From JASLBX01 sp036373915 (GTDB lineage: Bacteria > Actinomycetota > Actinomycetes > Jiangellales > Jiangellaceae), in the NCBI GenBank assembly GCA_036373915.1, contig DASUUU010000161.1, forward strand, positions 1 to 21,840: DNA of 21,840 bases, in the 5' to 3' direction. Shown here one piece after another: positions 1-8,016 of this stretch. Positions within the stretch are counted from its first letter, which is position 1; each line of letters begins with the position of its first letter. The notes under the pieces were generated by a model. The model saw only the letters and a list, made by a program, of their open reading frames with translations, had not been told where the DNA came from and did not search any database. A program made the position numbers and the translations under genes.

Positions 1-1082
1 CCCGAGGCGACCGCCTCCGAGCCGCCCTCGCGGATCAGCCTCTGCGCGATCCAGCCCTCCTCGTTGGAGCTGGCGCCGCCGATCAGGGCAGCGGCGCGGG
101 GGCCGCGCAGCCGCGACCCGGCGATCTCGATCGCCTCGTCCCAGCTCGCCTCCCGCAAGGCCCCGCCCTCGCGGATCAGCGGGCTCGTCGGCCGATCGGG
201 CGAGGAGATCATCTGGAATCCGAAGCGGCCCTTGTCGCAGAGCCAGCCGTCGTCGACCGCCGGGTTGTCACGCGCGAGGACCCGGGCGACCTGCTCGTCG
301 CGAACGGTCAGCTTGACGTTGCACTGCGAGGGGCAGAGCGTGCAGATCGTGCCCGCGTCCTCGATATCCCAGGGCCGGGCGCGGAAGCGGTACTCCTGCG
401 AGGTCAGCGCCCCGACCGGGCAGAGCTCGATGATGTTGCCGCTGAACGGCGCAACGTAGGGGTGGCCGTCGAACGTCGCGACGTACGTGTGCGCGCCGCG
501 CTCCTGCAGGACGAGCTGGTAGTCCTCGGAGATCTCCTGGCTGAAGCGCACGCAGCGGTAGCACAGGATGCAGCGCTCGCGGTCGATCGCGATGAGCGGC
601 GAGAGCGCGAGCGGCTTGACGAAGTGCCGCTTGGGCTCGATGAAGCGCGAGCGCCCCGGGCCCCAGCCGAACGCGATGTCCTGCAGCGGGCACTCGCCGC
701 CCTTGTCGCAGACCGGGCAGTCCAGCGGGTGGTTGATCAGCAGGAACTCCATGATGCCCTGCTGCGCCTTGTCCGCGATCGGCGAGGTGAGCTGGGTCTT
801 GACCACCATGCCCGGCATCACCGCGGTGGTGCACGACGCCTGCGGCTTGGGCATGCCACGGCCGCGACCGTCGTCCACTATCTCGACCAGGCACTGGCGG
901 CACGCGCCCACGGGGTCGAGCAGCGGGTGATCACAGAAGCGTGGGATCTGGATGCCCAGCAGTTCGGCGGCCCGGATGACCAGCGTCCCTTCGGGCACGC
1001 TGACCTCGAAGCCGTCGATCGTTACGGTGATCAGCTTCTCGGCCGGCTCGACGGCACCGCTCGTCGGCTCGGTGACTGTCAT
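1..1082 (-). CDS. nuoG: NADH-quinone oxidoreductase subunit G (partial, N-terminal 360 residues)
   Basis: This is the iron-sulfur subunit of the peripheral arm of proton-pumping NDH-1 (complex I), relaying electrons from NuoE/F toward menaquinone; it acts on the cytoplasmic face of the membrane. The ATG at 1082 overlaps the nuoF stop as ATGA. All expected ligands are visible: Cys50, 61, 64 and 84 for the N-terminal [2Fe-2S] cluster; His118, Cys122, 125 and 131 for the His/Cys3 [4Fe-4S] cluster; Cys171, 174, 177 and 221 for the next; and Cys247, 250, 254 and 282, which match the extra N7 cluster found only in some bacteria. The molybdopterin-oxidoreductase-like domain begins around residue 290 and is cut by the window edge. 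The frame is open to base 1, so the gene continues to the left. Identification is firm. Confidence 0.97.
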   Translation of the reverse strand, partial: MTVTEPTSGAVEPAEKLITVTIDGFEVSVPEGTLVIRAAELLGIQIPRFCDHPLLDPVGACRQCLVEIVDDGRGRGMPKPQASCTTAVMPGMVVKTQLTSPIADKAQQGIMEFLLINHPLDCPVCDKGGECPLQDIAFGWGPGRSRFIEPKRHFVKPLALSPLIAIDRERCILCYRCVRFSQEISEDYQLVLQERGAHTYVATFDGHPYVAPFSGNIIELCPVGALTSQEYRFRARPWDIEDAGTICTLCPSQCNVKLTVRDEQVARVLARDNPAVDDGWLCDKGRFGFQMISSPDRPTSPLIREGGALREASWDEAIEIAGSRLRGPRAAALIGGASSNEEGWIAQRLIREGGSEAVAS

Positions 1083-2392
1083 AGCGACGCAGCTCCTGCG
1101 GTCTCAGCGAAAAGAGTGGAGGCGGCCGGATCGAACGGGCACCCCCCATGCTCGAAGTGGGCCAGGTACTCGTCACGGAAGTACTCCAGCGACGAGGTGA
1201 TCGGCGCCACCCCGCCGTCGGCCAGCGCACAGAACGAGCGGCCCGCGATGTTGTCGGAAAGGTCCAGCAGCTTCTCGAGGTCGGCCTCGGTGCCCGCGCC
1301 GGCCTCCAGGCGTTGCAGGATCTGCACGAGCCACCAGAAACCCTCTCGGCACGGCGTGCACTTGCCGCACGACTCGTGCTTGTAGAACTCGACCCAACGC
1401 AGCACCGCCCGCACTACACATGTCGTGTCGTCGAAGATCTGCAGCGCCTTCGTGCCGAGCATGCTGCCGGCCTCGGCAACGCCCTCGTAGTCGAGCGGGA
1501 CATCGAGGTGGTCGGCCGTCAGCAGTGGTGTCGACGAGCCGCCCGGCGTCCAGAACTTCAGCTCGTGGCCCTCCCGGACACCTCCGGCCAGCTCGAGCAG
1601 TTCACGCAGCGTGATGCCCAGCGGGGCCTCGTACTGCCCGGGATGGGTGACGTGGCCGGACAGCGAGTAGAGGGTGAATCCGGGCGACTTCTCCGATCCC
1701 ATCGACCGGAACCAGTCGACTCCGTTGGCCACGATCGCCGGGACCGACGCGATCGTCTCGACGTTGTTGATGACCGTGGGAGACGCGTACAGGCCCGCCA
1801 CCGCAGGGAACGGCGGGCGCAACCGCGGCTGGCCGCGCCGGCCTTCCAGGGAGTCCAGCAGCGCGGTCTCCTCGCCGCAGATATAGGCGCCCGCCCCGGC
1901 GTGGACGATCACATCAAGGTCGTAGCCCGAGCCGAGGATGTTCTCTCCCAGGTAGCCTGCCTCGTAGGCTTCGGCCACCGCGTTCTGCAACCGGCGAATG
2001 ACGTGCAACACCTCACCGCGAACGTAAATGAACGCGGTGTGCGCGCCGATGGCGTACGAGGAGATGATCGTCCCCTCCACCAACGTGTGCGGGGTGGCCA
2101 GCATGAGAGGGATGTCCTTGCAGGTTCCCGGCTCGGACTCGTCCGCGTTGACCACGAGGTACGTCGGTTTTGGGCTGTCCTTGGGGACGAAGCTCCACTT
2201 CATTCCGGTCGGGAAGCCGGCTCCGCCGCGCCCGCGCAGACCGGCATCCTTGACGATGGTCACCAGATCGTCCGGTGTGCGTTGCAGCGCGATGCGCAAC
2301 CCCTGGTAACCACCGGCCCGCTCGTAGCCGGCACGGGTGAAGGAGTCTTCCTCGTGCCAGTGCTCGGACAGGACTGGCGTCAGCGTGGTCAC
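1079..2392 (-). CDS. nuoF: NADH-quinone oxidoreductase subunit F (NADH- and FMN-binding)
   Basis: NuoF is the NADH dehydrogenase module of complex I: it oxidises NADH, passes a hydride to FMN and then electrons to the N3 cluster. The 437-residue length is normal for the family. The glycine-rich nucleotide-binding stretch RGRGGAGFPTGMKW lies at residues 53-66. The N3 [4Fe-4S] ligands are Cys342, 345 and 348 (ESCGKCTPCREG) plus Cys388. The start is GTG at 2392, overlapping the nuoE stop as GTGA, and the stop overlaps the nuoG start, so translation is probably coupled on both sides. No key residue is missing. Confidence 0.98.
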   Translation of the reverse strand: MTTLTPVLSEHWHEEDSFTRAGYERAGGYQGLRIALQRTPDDLVTIVKDAGLRGRGGAGFPTGMKWSFVPKDSPKPTYLVVNADESEPGTCKDIPLMLATPHTLVEGTIISSYAIGAHTAFIYVRGEVLHVIRRLQNAVAEAYEAGYLGENILGSGYDLDVIVHAGAGAYICGEETALLDSLEGRRGQPRLRPPFPAVAGLYASPTVINNVETIASVPAIVANGVDWFRSMGSEKSPGFTLYSLSGHVTHPGQYEAPLGITLRELLELAGGVREGHELKFWTPGGSSTPLLTADHLDVPLDYEGVAEAGSMLGTKALQIFDDTTCVVRAVLRWVEFYKHESCGKCTPCREGFWWLVQILQRLEAGAGTEADLEKLLDLSDNIAGRSFCALADGGVAPITSSLEYFRDEYLAHFEHGGCPFDPAASTLFAETAGAASL

Positions 2393-3273
2393 TGATCATC
2401 CTCCTGCTTGTCGGAACCGCCGGCGCCCAGCGCGGGCCGGCCACCTTCGGGCGCGCTCCACCCCTCCTGGTGGGCGAGCACCAGCCCGGCCAGGCTCGCC
2501 GGGCCCGCCGCCGGGCCCTCCGTCGCGTGCTCATCGGGGAACCCGGCCAGGATCCGCGCCGCCTGTTTCCAGGTGCATATGCCCGGGCCCCGGGTCGAGC
2601 GGACCTGCTCGCCGGATCGGAGCTTACCGACGAGCTCGCGCGCGGACTCCGGGGTCTGGTTGTCCATGAACTCCCAGTTGACGACCATGACGGGGGCGAA
2701 ATCGCAGGCCGCGTTGCATTCCACGCGCTCCAGCGAGATCTTGCCGTCCTCCGTGGTCTCGTCGTGACCTACCCCGAGTTCCTCGGTCAGCTCGGACCAG
2801 ATCCGGTCACCGCCCATGATCGCGCACAGGGTGTTCGTGCACACACCGACGTTGTACTCGCCCATCGGGCGGCGCTTGTACATGGTGTAGAACGTTGCGA
2901 CAGCGGAGACCTCTGCTTCGGTAAGGCCGAGCTCCTCGGCGCACATCTCGATGCCGTCGGGCGTCACGTAACCCTCGTACGCCTGGACGAGGTGCAGCAT
3001 CGGCAGCAGCGCCGAGCGCGGTTCCGGGTAGCGGGCGATTATCTCGCGCATCTCGGCCCGGGCGGTTTCGTCCAGCGCCGTCTTGCGGCCCGCGGCCGGC
3101 TCCTTGCTCTCGCCACGGGCGATCTCGCCACGCTCGGCCAGCCACTCGCTCCGCTCTGTCGAACCCCTTGTCGCGCTCAAGCCACCGGTCGCGCTCGGCT
3201 CCTCACTCGCTCCGCGGGCAACCTCGCTCCGCTCGGCCGACCACTCCGTTCGCTCGCTCGCCTCGCCGCTCAC
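2389..3273 (-). CDS. nuoE: NADH-quinone oxidoreductase subunit E, with repeat-derived N-terminal extension
   Basis: NuoE is the 24-kDa-type subunit that holds the N1a [2Fe-2S] cluster beside NuoF. Ligands are visible as Cys145 and Cys150 (VCTNTLC) and Cys186 and Cys190 (CNAAC). The frame stays open upstream to 3405, but I chose GTG at 3273 because it overlaps the nuoD stop as GTGA, matching the neighbouring junctions; this gives 294 residues. The family-like core starts near residue 65. Residues 6-59 are low-complexity and hold two copies of a motif (ERTEWSAERSEVARG and ERSEWLAERGEIARG) 33 residues apart. A TTG near residue 32 or the ATG at residue 75 are alternative starts, but the second would cut into the conserved fold. 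The C-terminal 40 residues are Gly/Pro-rich, as in mycobacterial NuoE from memory. Confidence 0.95.
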   Translation of the reverse strand: MSGEASERTEWSAERSEVARGASEEPSATGGLSATRGSTERSEWLAERGEIARGESKEPAAGRKTALDETARAEMREIIARYPEPRSALLPMLHLVQAYEGYVTPDGIEMCAEELGLTEAEVSAVATFYTMYKRRPMGEYNVGVCTNTLCAIMGGDRIWSELTEELGVGHDETTEDGKISLERVECNAACDFAPVMVVNWEFMDNQTPESARELVGKLRSGEQVRSTRGPGICTWKQAARILAGFPDEHATEGPAAGPASLAGLVLAHQEGWSAPEGGRPALGAGGSDKQEDDQ

Positions 3274-4631
3274 CGGTCCACACCTCCCATCACCGGGTCG
3301 AGGCTCGCCACTGCGACGATCACGTCGGCCACCATTCCTCCCTCGCACATGGCAGCCATTGCCTGCAAGTTGTTGAACGACGGCTCGCGTAGGTGCACCC
3401 GCCACGGGCGGGTCCCGCCCTCGGATACGACGTGCGCACCCAGTTCGCCGCGCGGGCTCTCGACGGCCTGGTAGACCTGGCCGGCCGGTACCCGGAATCC
3501 CTCGGTAACGAGTTTGAAGTGGTGGATCAGCCCCTCCATCGACTCGCCCATGATGTGCCGGATGTGGTCCAGCGAGTTGCCGAGGCCGTCACCGCCGAGC
3601 GCCAGCTGGGCCGGCCAGGCGATCTTCTTGTCGGCGATCACCACCGGTCCTGGTTCCAGCCGGTCCAGGCACTGCTCGACGATCTTCAGCGACTCGTACA
3701 TCTCGTAGAGCCGAATCAGGTACCGGCCGTACGAGTCGCACGTGTCGACCGTCGGGACGTCGAACTCGTACGTCTCGTACCCGCAGTACGGCTGTGCCTT
3801 TCGCAAATCGAACGGCAATCCGGTCGAGCGCAGCACCGGACCCGTGATGCCCAGCGCCGTGCAGCCGGTCAGATCCAGGTGGCCGACACCGACGGTCCGT
3901 CCCTTGAAGATCGGGTTCTCGTTCAGCAGGGCCTCGTACGTCGGGAGATACTCACGCATCCAGCGGATGTACTCGCGGACGCTCTCGACCGCCCCGGGCG
4001 GCAGGTCCTGGGCGACACCACCGGGCCGGATGTACGCGTGGTTCATCCGCAACCCGGTGATCAGCTCGAACAGGTCCAAGGTGCGCTCCCGCTCGCGGAA
4101 GCCCTGGGTCATGACGGTCAGCGCGCCGATCTCCATGCCACCGGTGGCGATCGCCACCAGGTGCGAGGAGATCCGGTTGAGCTCCATCATCATGACCCGG
4201 ATGACGGTGGCCCGTTCGGGGATCTCGCCGGTGATGCCGAGCAGGCGCTCCACCCCGAGCACGTAGGCGGCTTCGTTGTAGAACGGCGACAGGTAGTCGG
4301 CCCGGGTCAGGAAGGTCACCGCCTGCGTCCAGGTGCGGTACTCGCAGTTCTTCTCGATGCCGGTGTGCAGGTAGCCGATGCCGCAGCGAGCGTTGGTGAC
4401 GGTCTCGCCGTCCAACTCGAGGATCAGCCGCAACACGCCATGGGTCGACGGGTGCTGTGGCCCCATGTTGACCACGATCCGCTCCTGGCCGGCGACCGCC
4501 GCGTCGACGACCTCGTCCCAGTCGTCCCCGGTCACTGTGTAGACCGGGCCCTCGGTGGTCTCGCGGACTCCGGCGTCGGCGGGTTCGCCGTCTCCTGGAG
4601 CGGCAAAGGTCACATCGTCGAGATTGCTCAT
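3270..4631 (-). CDS. nuoD: NADH-quinone oxidoreductase subunit D
   Basis: NuoD (49-kDa type) forms the quinone-binding cavity of complex I together with NuoB. It is related to the large subunit of [NiFe] hydrogenases but lacks the metal cysteines. The 453 residues include the family signature around residues 52-70 (VVNMGPQHPSTHGVLRL), the GIGYLHTGIEK segment that follows, and the C-terminal DPVMGGVDR ending. The first 45 residues are variable and acidic. The ATG at 4631 shares one base with the nuoC stop (TGATG), and the nuoD stop overlaps the GTG of nuoE. The sequence is ordinary and complete. Confidence 0.98.
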   Translation of the reverse strand: MSNLDDVTFAAPGDGEPADAGVRETTEGPVYTVTGDDWDEVVDAAVAGQERIVVNMGPQHPSTHGVLRLILELDGETVTNARCGIGYLHTGIEKNCEYRTWTQAVTFLTRADYLSPFYNEAAYVLGVERLLGITGEIPERATVIRVMMMELNRISSHLVAIATGGMEIGALTVMTQGFRERERTLDLFELITGLRMNHAYIRPGGVAQDLPPGAVESVREYIRWMREYLPTYEALLNENPIFKGRTVGVGHLDLTGCTALGITGPVLRSTGLPFDLRKAQPYCGYETYEFDVPTVDTCDSYGRYLIRLYEMYESLKIVEQCLDRLEPGPVVIADKKIAWPAQLALGGDGLGNSLDHIRHIMGESMEGLIHHFKLVTEGFRVPAGQVYQAVESPRGELGAHVVSEGGTRPWRVHLREPSFNNLQAMAAMCEGGMVADVIVAVASLDPVMGGVDR

Positions 4632-5554
4632 CAGTTGTACGCCCTCCGCTCATCGGGTGGCGGGATGGTCGCGCCCTTGTACTCGACCGGGATGCCGCCC
4701 AACGGGTAGTCCTTGCGCTGCGGGTGGCCCACCCAGTCGTCGGGCATCTCGATCCGCGTCAGCGCCGGATGCCCGTCGAAGATGATCCCGAAGAAGTCGT
4801 AGGTCTCGCGCTCGTGCCAGTTGTTGCCCGGGTACAACTCGACGATCGACGGGATGTGCGGGTCGTCGTCCGGGCAGGTCACCTCGACCCGAATCCGGCG
4901 GTTGTGCGTGATCGACAGGAACGGGTAGACAGCGTGCAGTTCGCGGCCGGTTTCTTCCGGGTAGTGGACGCCGCTTACTCCGAGGCACATCTCGTACCGG
5001 AGTGCCGGATCGTCGCGCAGGGCTCGCGCAACCTCCACCAGATGCTCACGCCGCACGAACAAGGTCAGCTCGCCACGGTCGATGAGAACCCGTTCGACAG
5101 CCGCGCCGTAGCCGGGCAGTGCCGCCTCGAGGGCGTCCCCTACCGGGTCGAACTCGTCGCCCCAGGGCCGGGACGTCGAACCGTGCCGGACAGGGTTGGT
5201 GTCGCGGGCCACCAGGCGTCCGTACCCGGACGTGTCGCCGGTGCCGGTGACGCCGAACATGCCGCGGCGTGAGGGATGCGGAGGCGGCGGGCCGGCCTCC
5301 TCCTCCGGCGTTTCGGCCGGCAGGTCGCCCGGCCCGGCGACGACCGCTTCGGCGCTGGCCGTCTTCTCGGCGCCGACCCGCTCCTCGCCGGCGGCCCGCT
5401 CCTCGTCTTCGGCCGCCTCCTCGCCACCGTCGGACGGCTGCTCCGGTACGTCCTCGGCGTCGGGCGCGGCGGCCGATTCTTCCGGACCTGCGGCGGGAGC
5501 CGTTGCCTCGGCCTTCTCCGGCGACCGGTCGCCGGAGCCGTTGATGTCACTCAC
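4631..5554 (-). CDS. nuoC: NADH-quinone oxidoreductase subunit C, with long acidic N-terminal extension
   Basis: NuoC (30-kDa type) is a structural subunit of the connecting module of complex I, between NuoD and NuoG. The conserved domain spans about residues 140-300 and carries the signature NNWHERETYDFFGI (244-257) followed by HPQRKDYPL. The first roughly 95 residues are dominated by Ala, Glu, Pro and Asp and look disordered; they precede an RRGMFGV segment that often begins the conserved part in actinobacteria. The start is GTG at 5554, overlapping the nuoB stop as GTGA. A start further in is possible, but no better candidate with a ribosome site was found. At 307 residues it is longer than a basic NuoC of about 200. 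Confidence 0.96.
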   Translation of the reverse strand: MSDINGSGDRSPEKAEATAPAAGPEESAAAPDAEDVPEQPSDGGEEAAEDEERAAGEERVGAEKTASAEAVVAGPGDLPAETPEEEAGPPPPHPSRRGMFGVTGTGDTSGYGRLVARDTNPVRHGSTSRPWGDEFDPVGDALEAALPGYGAAVERVLIDRGELTLFVRREHLVEVARALRDDPALRYEMCLGVSGVHYPEETGRELHAVYPFLSITHNRRIRVEVTCPDDDPHIPSIVELYPGNNWHERETYDFFGIIFDGHPALTRIEMPDDWVGHPQRKDYPLGGIPVEYKGATIPPPDERRAYN

Positions 5555-6105
5555 CGCAGCAGACCCTTCCTCTCGTGCGGCGGCACGGCCGTGAGTGCTG
5601 CCTCCTCGGCCTCCTCCTCGGCCCGCTCGCGGTGCACGCCGAGAGGCTCGTTGGCCACCTTCTCGTGCAGCTTGAGGATCGCGTCCATCAGCATCTCCGG
5701 CCGCGGCGGGCAGCCGGGCAGGTAGACATCAACAGGAACGACATGGTCGACGCCCTGGACGATCGCGTAGTTGTTGAACATCCCGCCGGTGCTCGCGCAC
5801 ACGCCCATCGACAGCACCCACTTCGGGTTCGGCATCTGGTCGTAGATCTGCCGCAGCACCGGCGCCATCTTCTGGCTCACCCGACCCGCGACGATCATCA
5901 AGTCGGCCTGGCGCGGCGAGGCGCGGAACACCTCCATGCCGAATCGAGCCGAGTCGTGGCGCGGGCTGCCGAAGGACATCATCTCTATGGCGCAGCACGC
6001 AAGTCCGAACGTGGCCGGCCACATCGAGCTCTTGCGCGCCCAGCCGGCGAACTTCTCCACCGACGTCAGCAGGACGCCAGAGGGCAGCTTCTCCTCGATA
6101 CCCAT
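5551..6105 (-). CDS. nuoB: NADH-quinone oxidoreductase subunit B
   Basis: NuoB (PSST type) carries cluster N2, the last iron-sulfur centre before menaquinone, at the junction of the peripheral and membrane arms. The four ligands are Cys37 and Cys38 (the adjacent pair in ACCAIEMM), Cys103 (SMGVCASTGG) and Cys132 (LPGCPPRPE). At 184 residues it has the usual length; the last roughly 30 residues are a charged actinobacterial tail. The ATG at 6105 is preceded by a good ribosome site (GGAGGG about nine bases upstream) within an 18-base spacer after nuoA. The 3' end overlaps nuoC. Confidence 0.98.
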   Translation of the reverse strand: MGIEEKLPSGVLLTSVEKFAGWARKSSMWPATFGLACCAIEMMSFGSPRHDSARFGMEVFRASPRQADLMIVAGRVSQKMAPVLRQIYDQMPNPKWVLSMGVCASTGGMFNNYAIVQGVDHVVPVDVYLPGCPPRPEMLMDAILKLHEKVANEPLGVHRERAEEEAEEAALTAVPPHERKGLLR

Positions 6106-6123
6106 TGGTTGCGCTCCCTCCTC

Positions 6124-6483
6124 TTAGGTCCAGTCCAGCCCGCCGCGGCGCCACTCGTAGACGTACGGCACCGTGATCAGGAACAGGAATGTCACCATCG
6201 CGACGAAGCCGAACAGGCCGAGGTGATCGAACCGCACCGCCCACGGGTACAGGAACACGATCTCGATGTCGAAGATGATGAAGGTCATCGCGGTCAGGTA
6301 GTACTTCACGGGGAATCTGCCGCCGCCTACCGGCTGCGGCGTCGGCTCGACCCCGCATTCGTACGAATCCGCCTTAGCCCGGTTGAACGTCCGCTTGCCC
6401 ACAAGTCGCGATGTCACCAAGGTGATCACCGCGAAGATCGCAGCAAGGGCGATCAGCCCGATGATCGGCACATACGGGTTCAT
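6124..6483 (-). CDS. nuoA: NADH-quinone oxidoreductase subunit A
   Basis: NuoA is the small membrane subunit that helps form the quinone-site loop of NDH-1. The 119 residues have three predicted membrane helices (about 6-27, 60-80 and 88-108). The conserved loop between helices 1 and 2 includes YECGVEP, and helix 2 carries FIIFDIEIVFLYPWAV, both family hallmarks. The ATG at 6483 has a strong GAGGGGG ribosome site a few bases upstream. The 83-base spacer to menJ contains a weak TAGCAT -10-like hexamer, so a second start of transcription here cannot be excluded, but co-transcription with menJ is the simpler reading. Confidence 0.98.
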   Translation of the reverse strand: MNPYVPIIGLIALAAIFAVITLVTSRLVGKRTFNRAKADSYECGVEPTPQPVGGGRFPVKYYLTAMTFIIFDIEIVFLYPWAVRFDHLGLFGFVAMVTFLFLITVPYVYEWRRGGLDWT

Positions 6484-6566
6484 TCGACCCCCTCTATGGA
6501 CGGCGTCCCCATGCTAGTGACGCGGATCACGTTGGTCTTCCGGAACACACCAGTCTCCTCATGCCC

Positions 6567-7859
6567 TCACGCGGCCGGCGCCAGCCGGGTCAAGGTATTG
6601 ATCAGACGGTCGTAGACGTCGCCGTCACGGCGATCGGTCAGGTTGGCAAGCAGCTTGAGCACCAGTCGCATGAGCGCCGGATGCGGCAACCCGTGTCGCG
6701 TGCACAGTTTCATGATGCGGGGGTCGCCGATCAACTTTACGAATATCCGGCCGAGCGTGTAATAGCCGCCGTGCTCCTGCTTGAGCGCGGCCGGGTAGCC
6801 CTGGAGCACCCGCTCGCGCTGGTCCGCGGTCAGGCGCGCCGTCGCATCCGCGATCACGGTCGCGGCCAGGCTCGCCGCCTCCATCGCGTAGTCGATGCCC
6901 TCGCCGTTGAACGGGTTGACCATCCCGCCGGAGTCGCCGACGAGCAGCAGCCCGCGCGAATAGTGGGGCTGCCGGTTGAAGGCCATCGGAAGGGCGGCGC
7001 TGCGGACCGGGCCGACCTGGTTCTCCTCGGTGAAACCCCAGTGCTCCGGCGTTTGCGCGACCCATCGCCTGAGCAGTTGCCGGTAGTCGACCCGCCCGAA
7101 CGCCGTGGATGTGTTCAGGATGCCGAGACCTACGTTGCTCGTTCCGTTTCCCGTCCCGAAGATCCAGCCGTAACCCGGCAGCAGCTCTTCGCGGCCGTGC
7201 TCGTTTCGGACGGGTAGCTCCAGCCACGACTCCATCCAGTCGTCGTCGTGCCTCGGCGTGGTGAAGTACGTCCTGACGGCCACGCCCATCGGCCGATCGT
7301 CCCGCTTGTGGATACCCATCGCGGTCGCCAGGCGGGACGACACGCCGTCCGCGGCGACGACGAGCGGTGCCCGGTAGGTGACCTGGGGACCGGCGGGGCG
7401 GCCTCGATCGTCTACCGGTTTGGCCGTTACACCGACGATGCGGCCGGTCCGCTCGTCGACGACGGGCCCCGTGACGTTCGTGCTCTCGTGGAGCCGCGCA
7501 CCGGACTTCTCGGCGTGCCGGGCGAGTATCTCGTCGAAGTCCATCCTGGTGCGCACGAGCCCGTAGTTGGGGTAGCTCGCCAACTCGGGCCACGGCATCT
7601 CGATTCGCATCCCGCCGCCGATGACCCGAAGCCCGTGGTTGCGAATCCATCCTGGAGCGGAGGTGTCGATGCCCATCCGGACGAGTTGGCGCACGGCCCG
7701 CGGGGTAAGACCGTCACCGCAGACCTTGTCGCGCGGAAAGGCCGCCTTCTCCAGCACCAGGACGTCGAGACCGGCGCGAGCTAGGTAGTACGCCGTCGTA
7801 GAGCCTGCCGGTCCAGCGCCTACGACGATGACATCGGCGTCGTTGGCCGTTGGGCTCAT
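6567..7859 (-). CDS. menJ: Geranylgeranyl reductase family FAD-dependent oxidoreductase (menaquinone reductase)
   Basis: This is a flavoprotein of the geranylgeranyl-reductase family. In mycobacteria the homologue MenJ reduces one double bond of the menaquinone isoprenoid tail, and the location directly ahead of nuo fits that role; the exact substrate here is inferred. The 430 residues start with a Rossmann FAD site (VVGAGPAGS, 12-20), then KVCGDGLTPRAV (45-56), typical of the family, and the second FAD motif LVGDSGGMVNPFNGEG (306-321). I chose the ATG at 7859 because it has a GAGGA ribosome site close upstream; the frame is open to a GTG at 7904, which would place coding sequence over the Rex-like dyad. 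Other prenyl reductases, such as chlorophyll-type ChlP, are less likely in this context. Confidence 0.93.
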   Translation of the reverse strand: MSPTANDADVIVVGAGPAGSTTAYYLARAGLDVLVLEKAAFPRDKVCGDGLTPRAVRQLVRMGIDTSAPGWIRNHGLRVIGGGMRIEMPWPELASYPNYGLVRTRMDFDEILARHAEKSGARLHESTNVTGPVVDERTGRIVGVTAKPVDDRGRPAGPQVTYRAPLVVAADGVSSRLATAMGIHKRDDRPMGVAVRTYFTTPRHDDDWMESWLELPVRNEHGREELLPGYGWIFGTGNGTSNVGLGILNTSTAFGRVDYRQLLRRWVAQTPEHWGFTEENQVGPVRSAALPMAFNRQPHYSRGLLLVGDSGGMVNPFNGEGIDYAMEAASLAATVIADATARLTADQRERVLQGYPAALKQEHGGYYTLGRIFVKLIGDPRIMKLCTRHGLPHPALMRLVLKLLANLTDRRDGDVYDRLINTLTRLAPAA

Positions 7860-7882
7860 GTGGTCCTCGGTCGTCGGCGGGT

Positions 7883-7900
7883 TCGTGAATGCGTTCACGA
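7883..7900. promoter_or_regulatory. Dyad resembling the Rex redox-repressor operator
   Basis: Seven-base arms TCGTGAA and TTCACGA are separated by four bases, 24 bases upstream of the menJ ATG. On the minus strand the core reads CGTGAACGCATTCACG, which matches 13 of 16 positions of the Streptomyces Rex operator as I remember it (TGTGAACGCGTTCACA). Rex senses the NADH/NAD+ ratio and controls respiratory genes, and nuo is a plausible target. No rex gene is in the window. Confidence 0.6.
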
Positions 7901-7915
7901 GCACATTTCCACGCC

Positions 7916-7942
7916 AGTCTAGGGCCAGCTGGCTGCTGTCAT
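7916..7942 (-). promoter_or_regulatory. Possible promoter of menJ-nuo
   Basis: Reading the minus strand, ATGACA (7942-7937) and TAGACT (7921-7916) resemble -35 and -10 hexamers with a 15-base spacer, shorter than the usual 17. Transcription would start near 7909, putting the Rex-like dyad just downstream of the start, a position suited to repression. Assignment is by eye only. Confidence 0.3.
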
Positions 7943-7981
7943 CACGCGGGGGGACCGCCTAGCTACATGATCGAAGAACCC

Positions 7982-8005
7982 TCCGTCCCGGGTAGCCGGG
8001 ACGGA
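7982..8005 (-). terminator. Hairpin terminator after the nuclease-fold gene
   Basis: A perfect 10-bp stem (TCCGTCCCGG with CCGGGACGGA) closes a four-base loop. It lies 11 bases past the stop of the upstream minus-strand gene and before the menJ promoter region. There is no T-run, as is common for actinobacterial terminators. Confidence 0.6.
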
Positions 8006-8016
8006 TCTGCCGTTGA

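Noticed and set aside
1148..4709. Long plus-strand open frames opposite nuoF, nuoE and nuoD (up to about 440 codons)
   Set aside because: They are mirror frames of strongly conserved minus-strand genes in high-GC DNA, with no recognisable domains and Arg/His/Asp-rich composition.
5575..6615. Plus-strand open frame of 346 codons opposite nuoB and nuoA
   Set aside because: It spans two certain genes and their ribosome sites on the other strand and has no family features.
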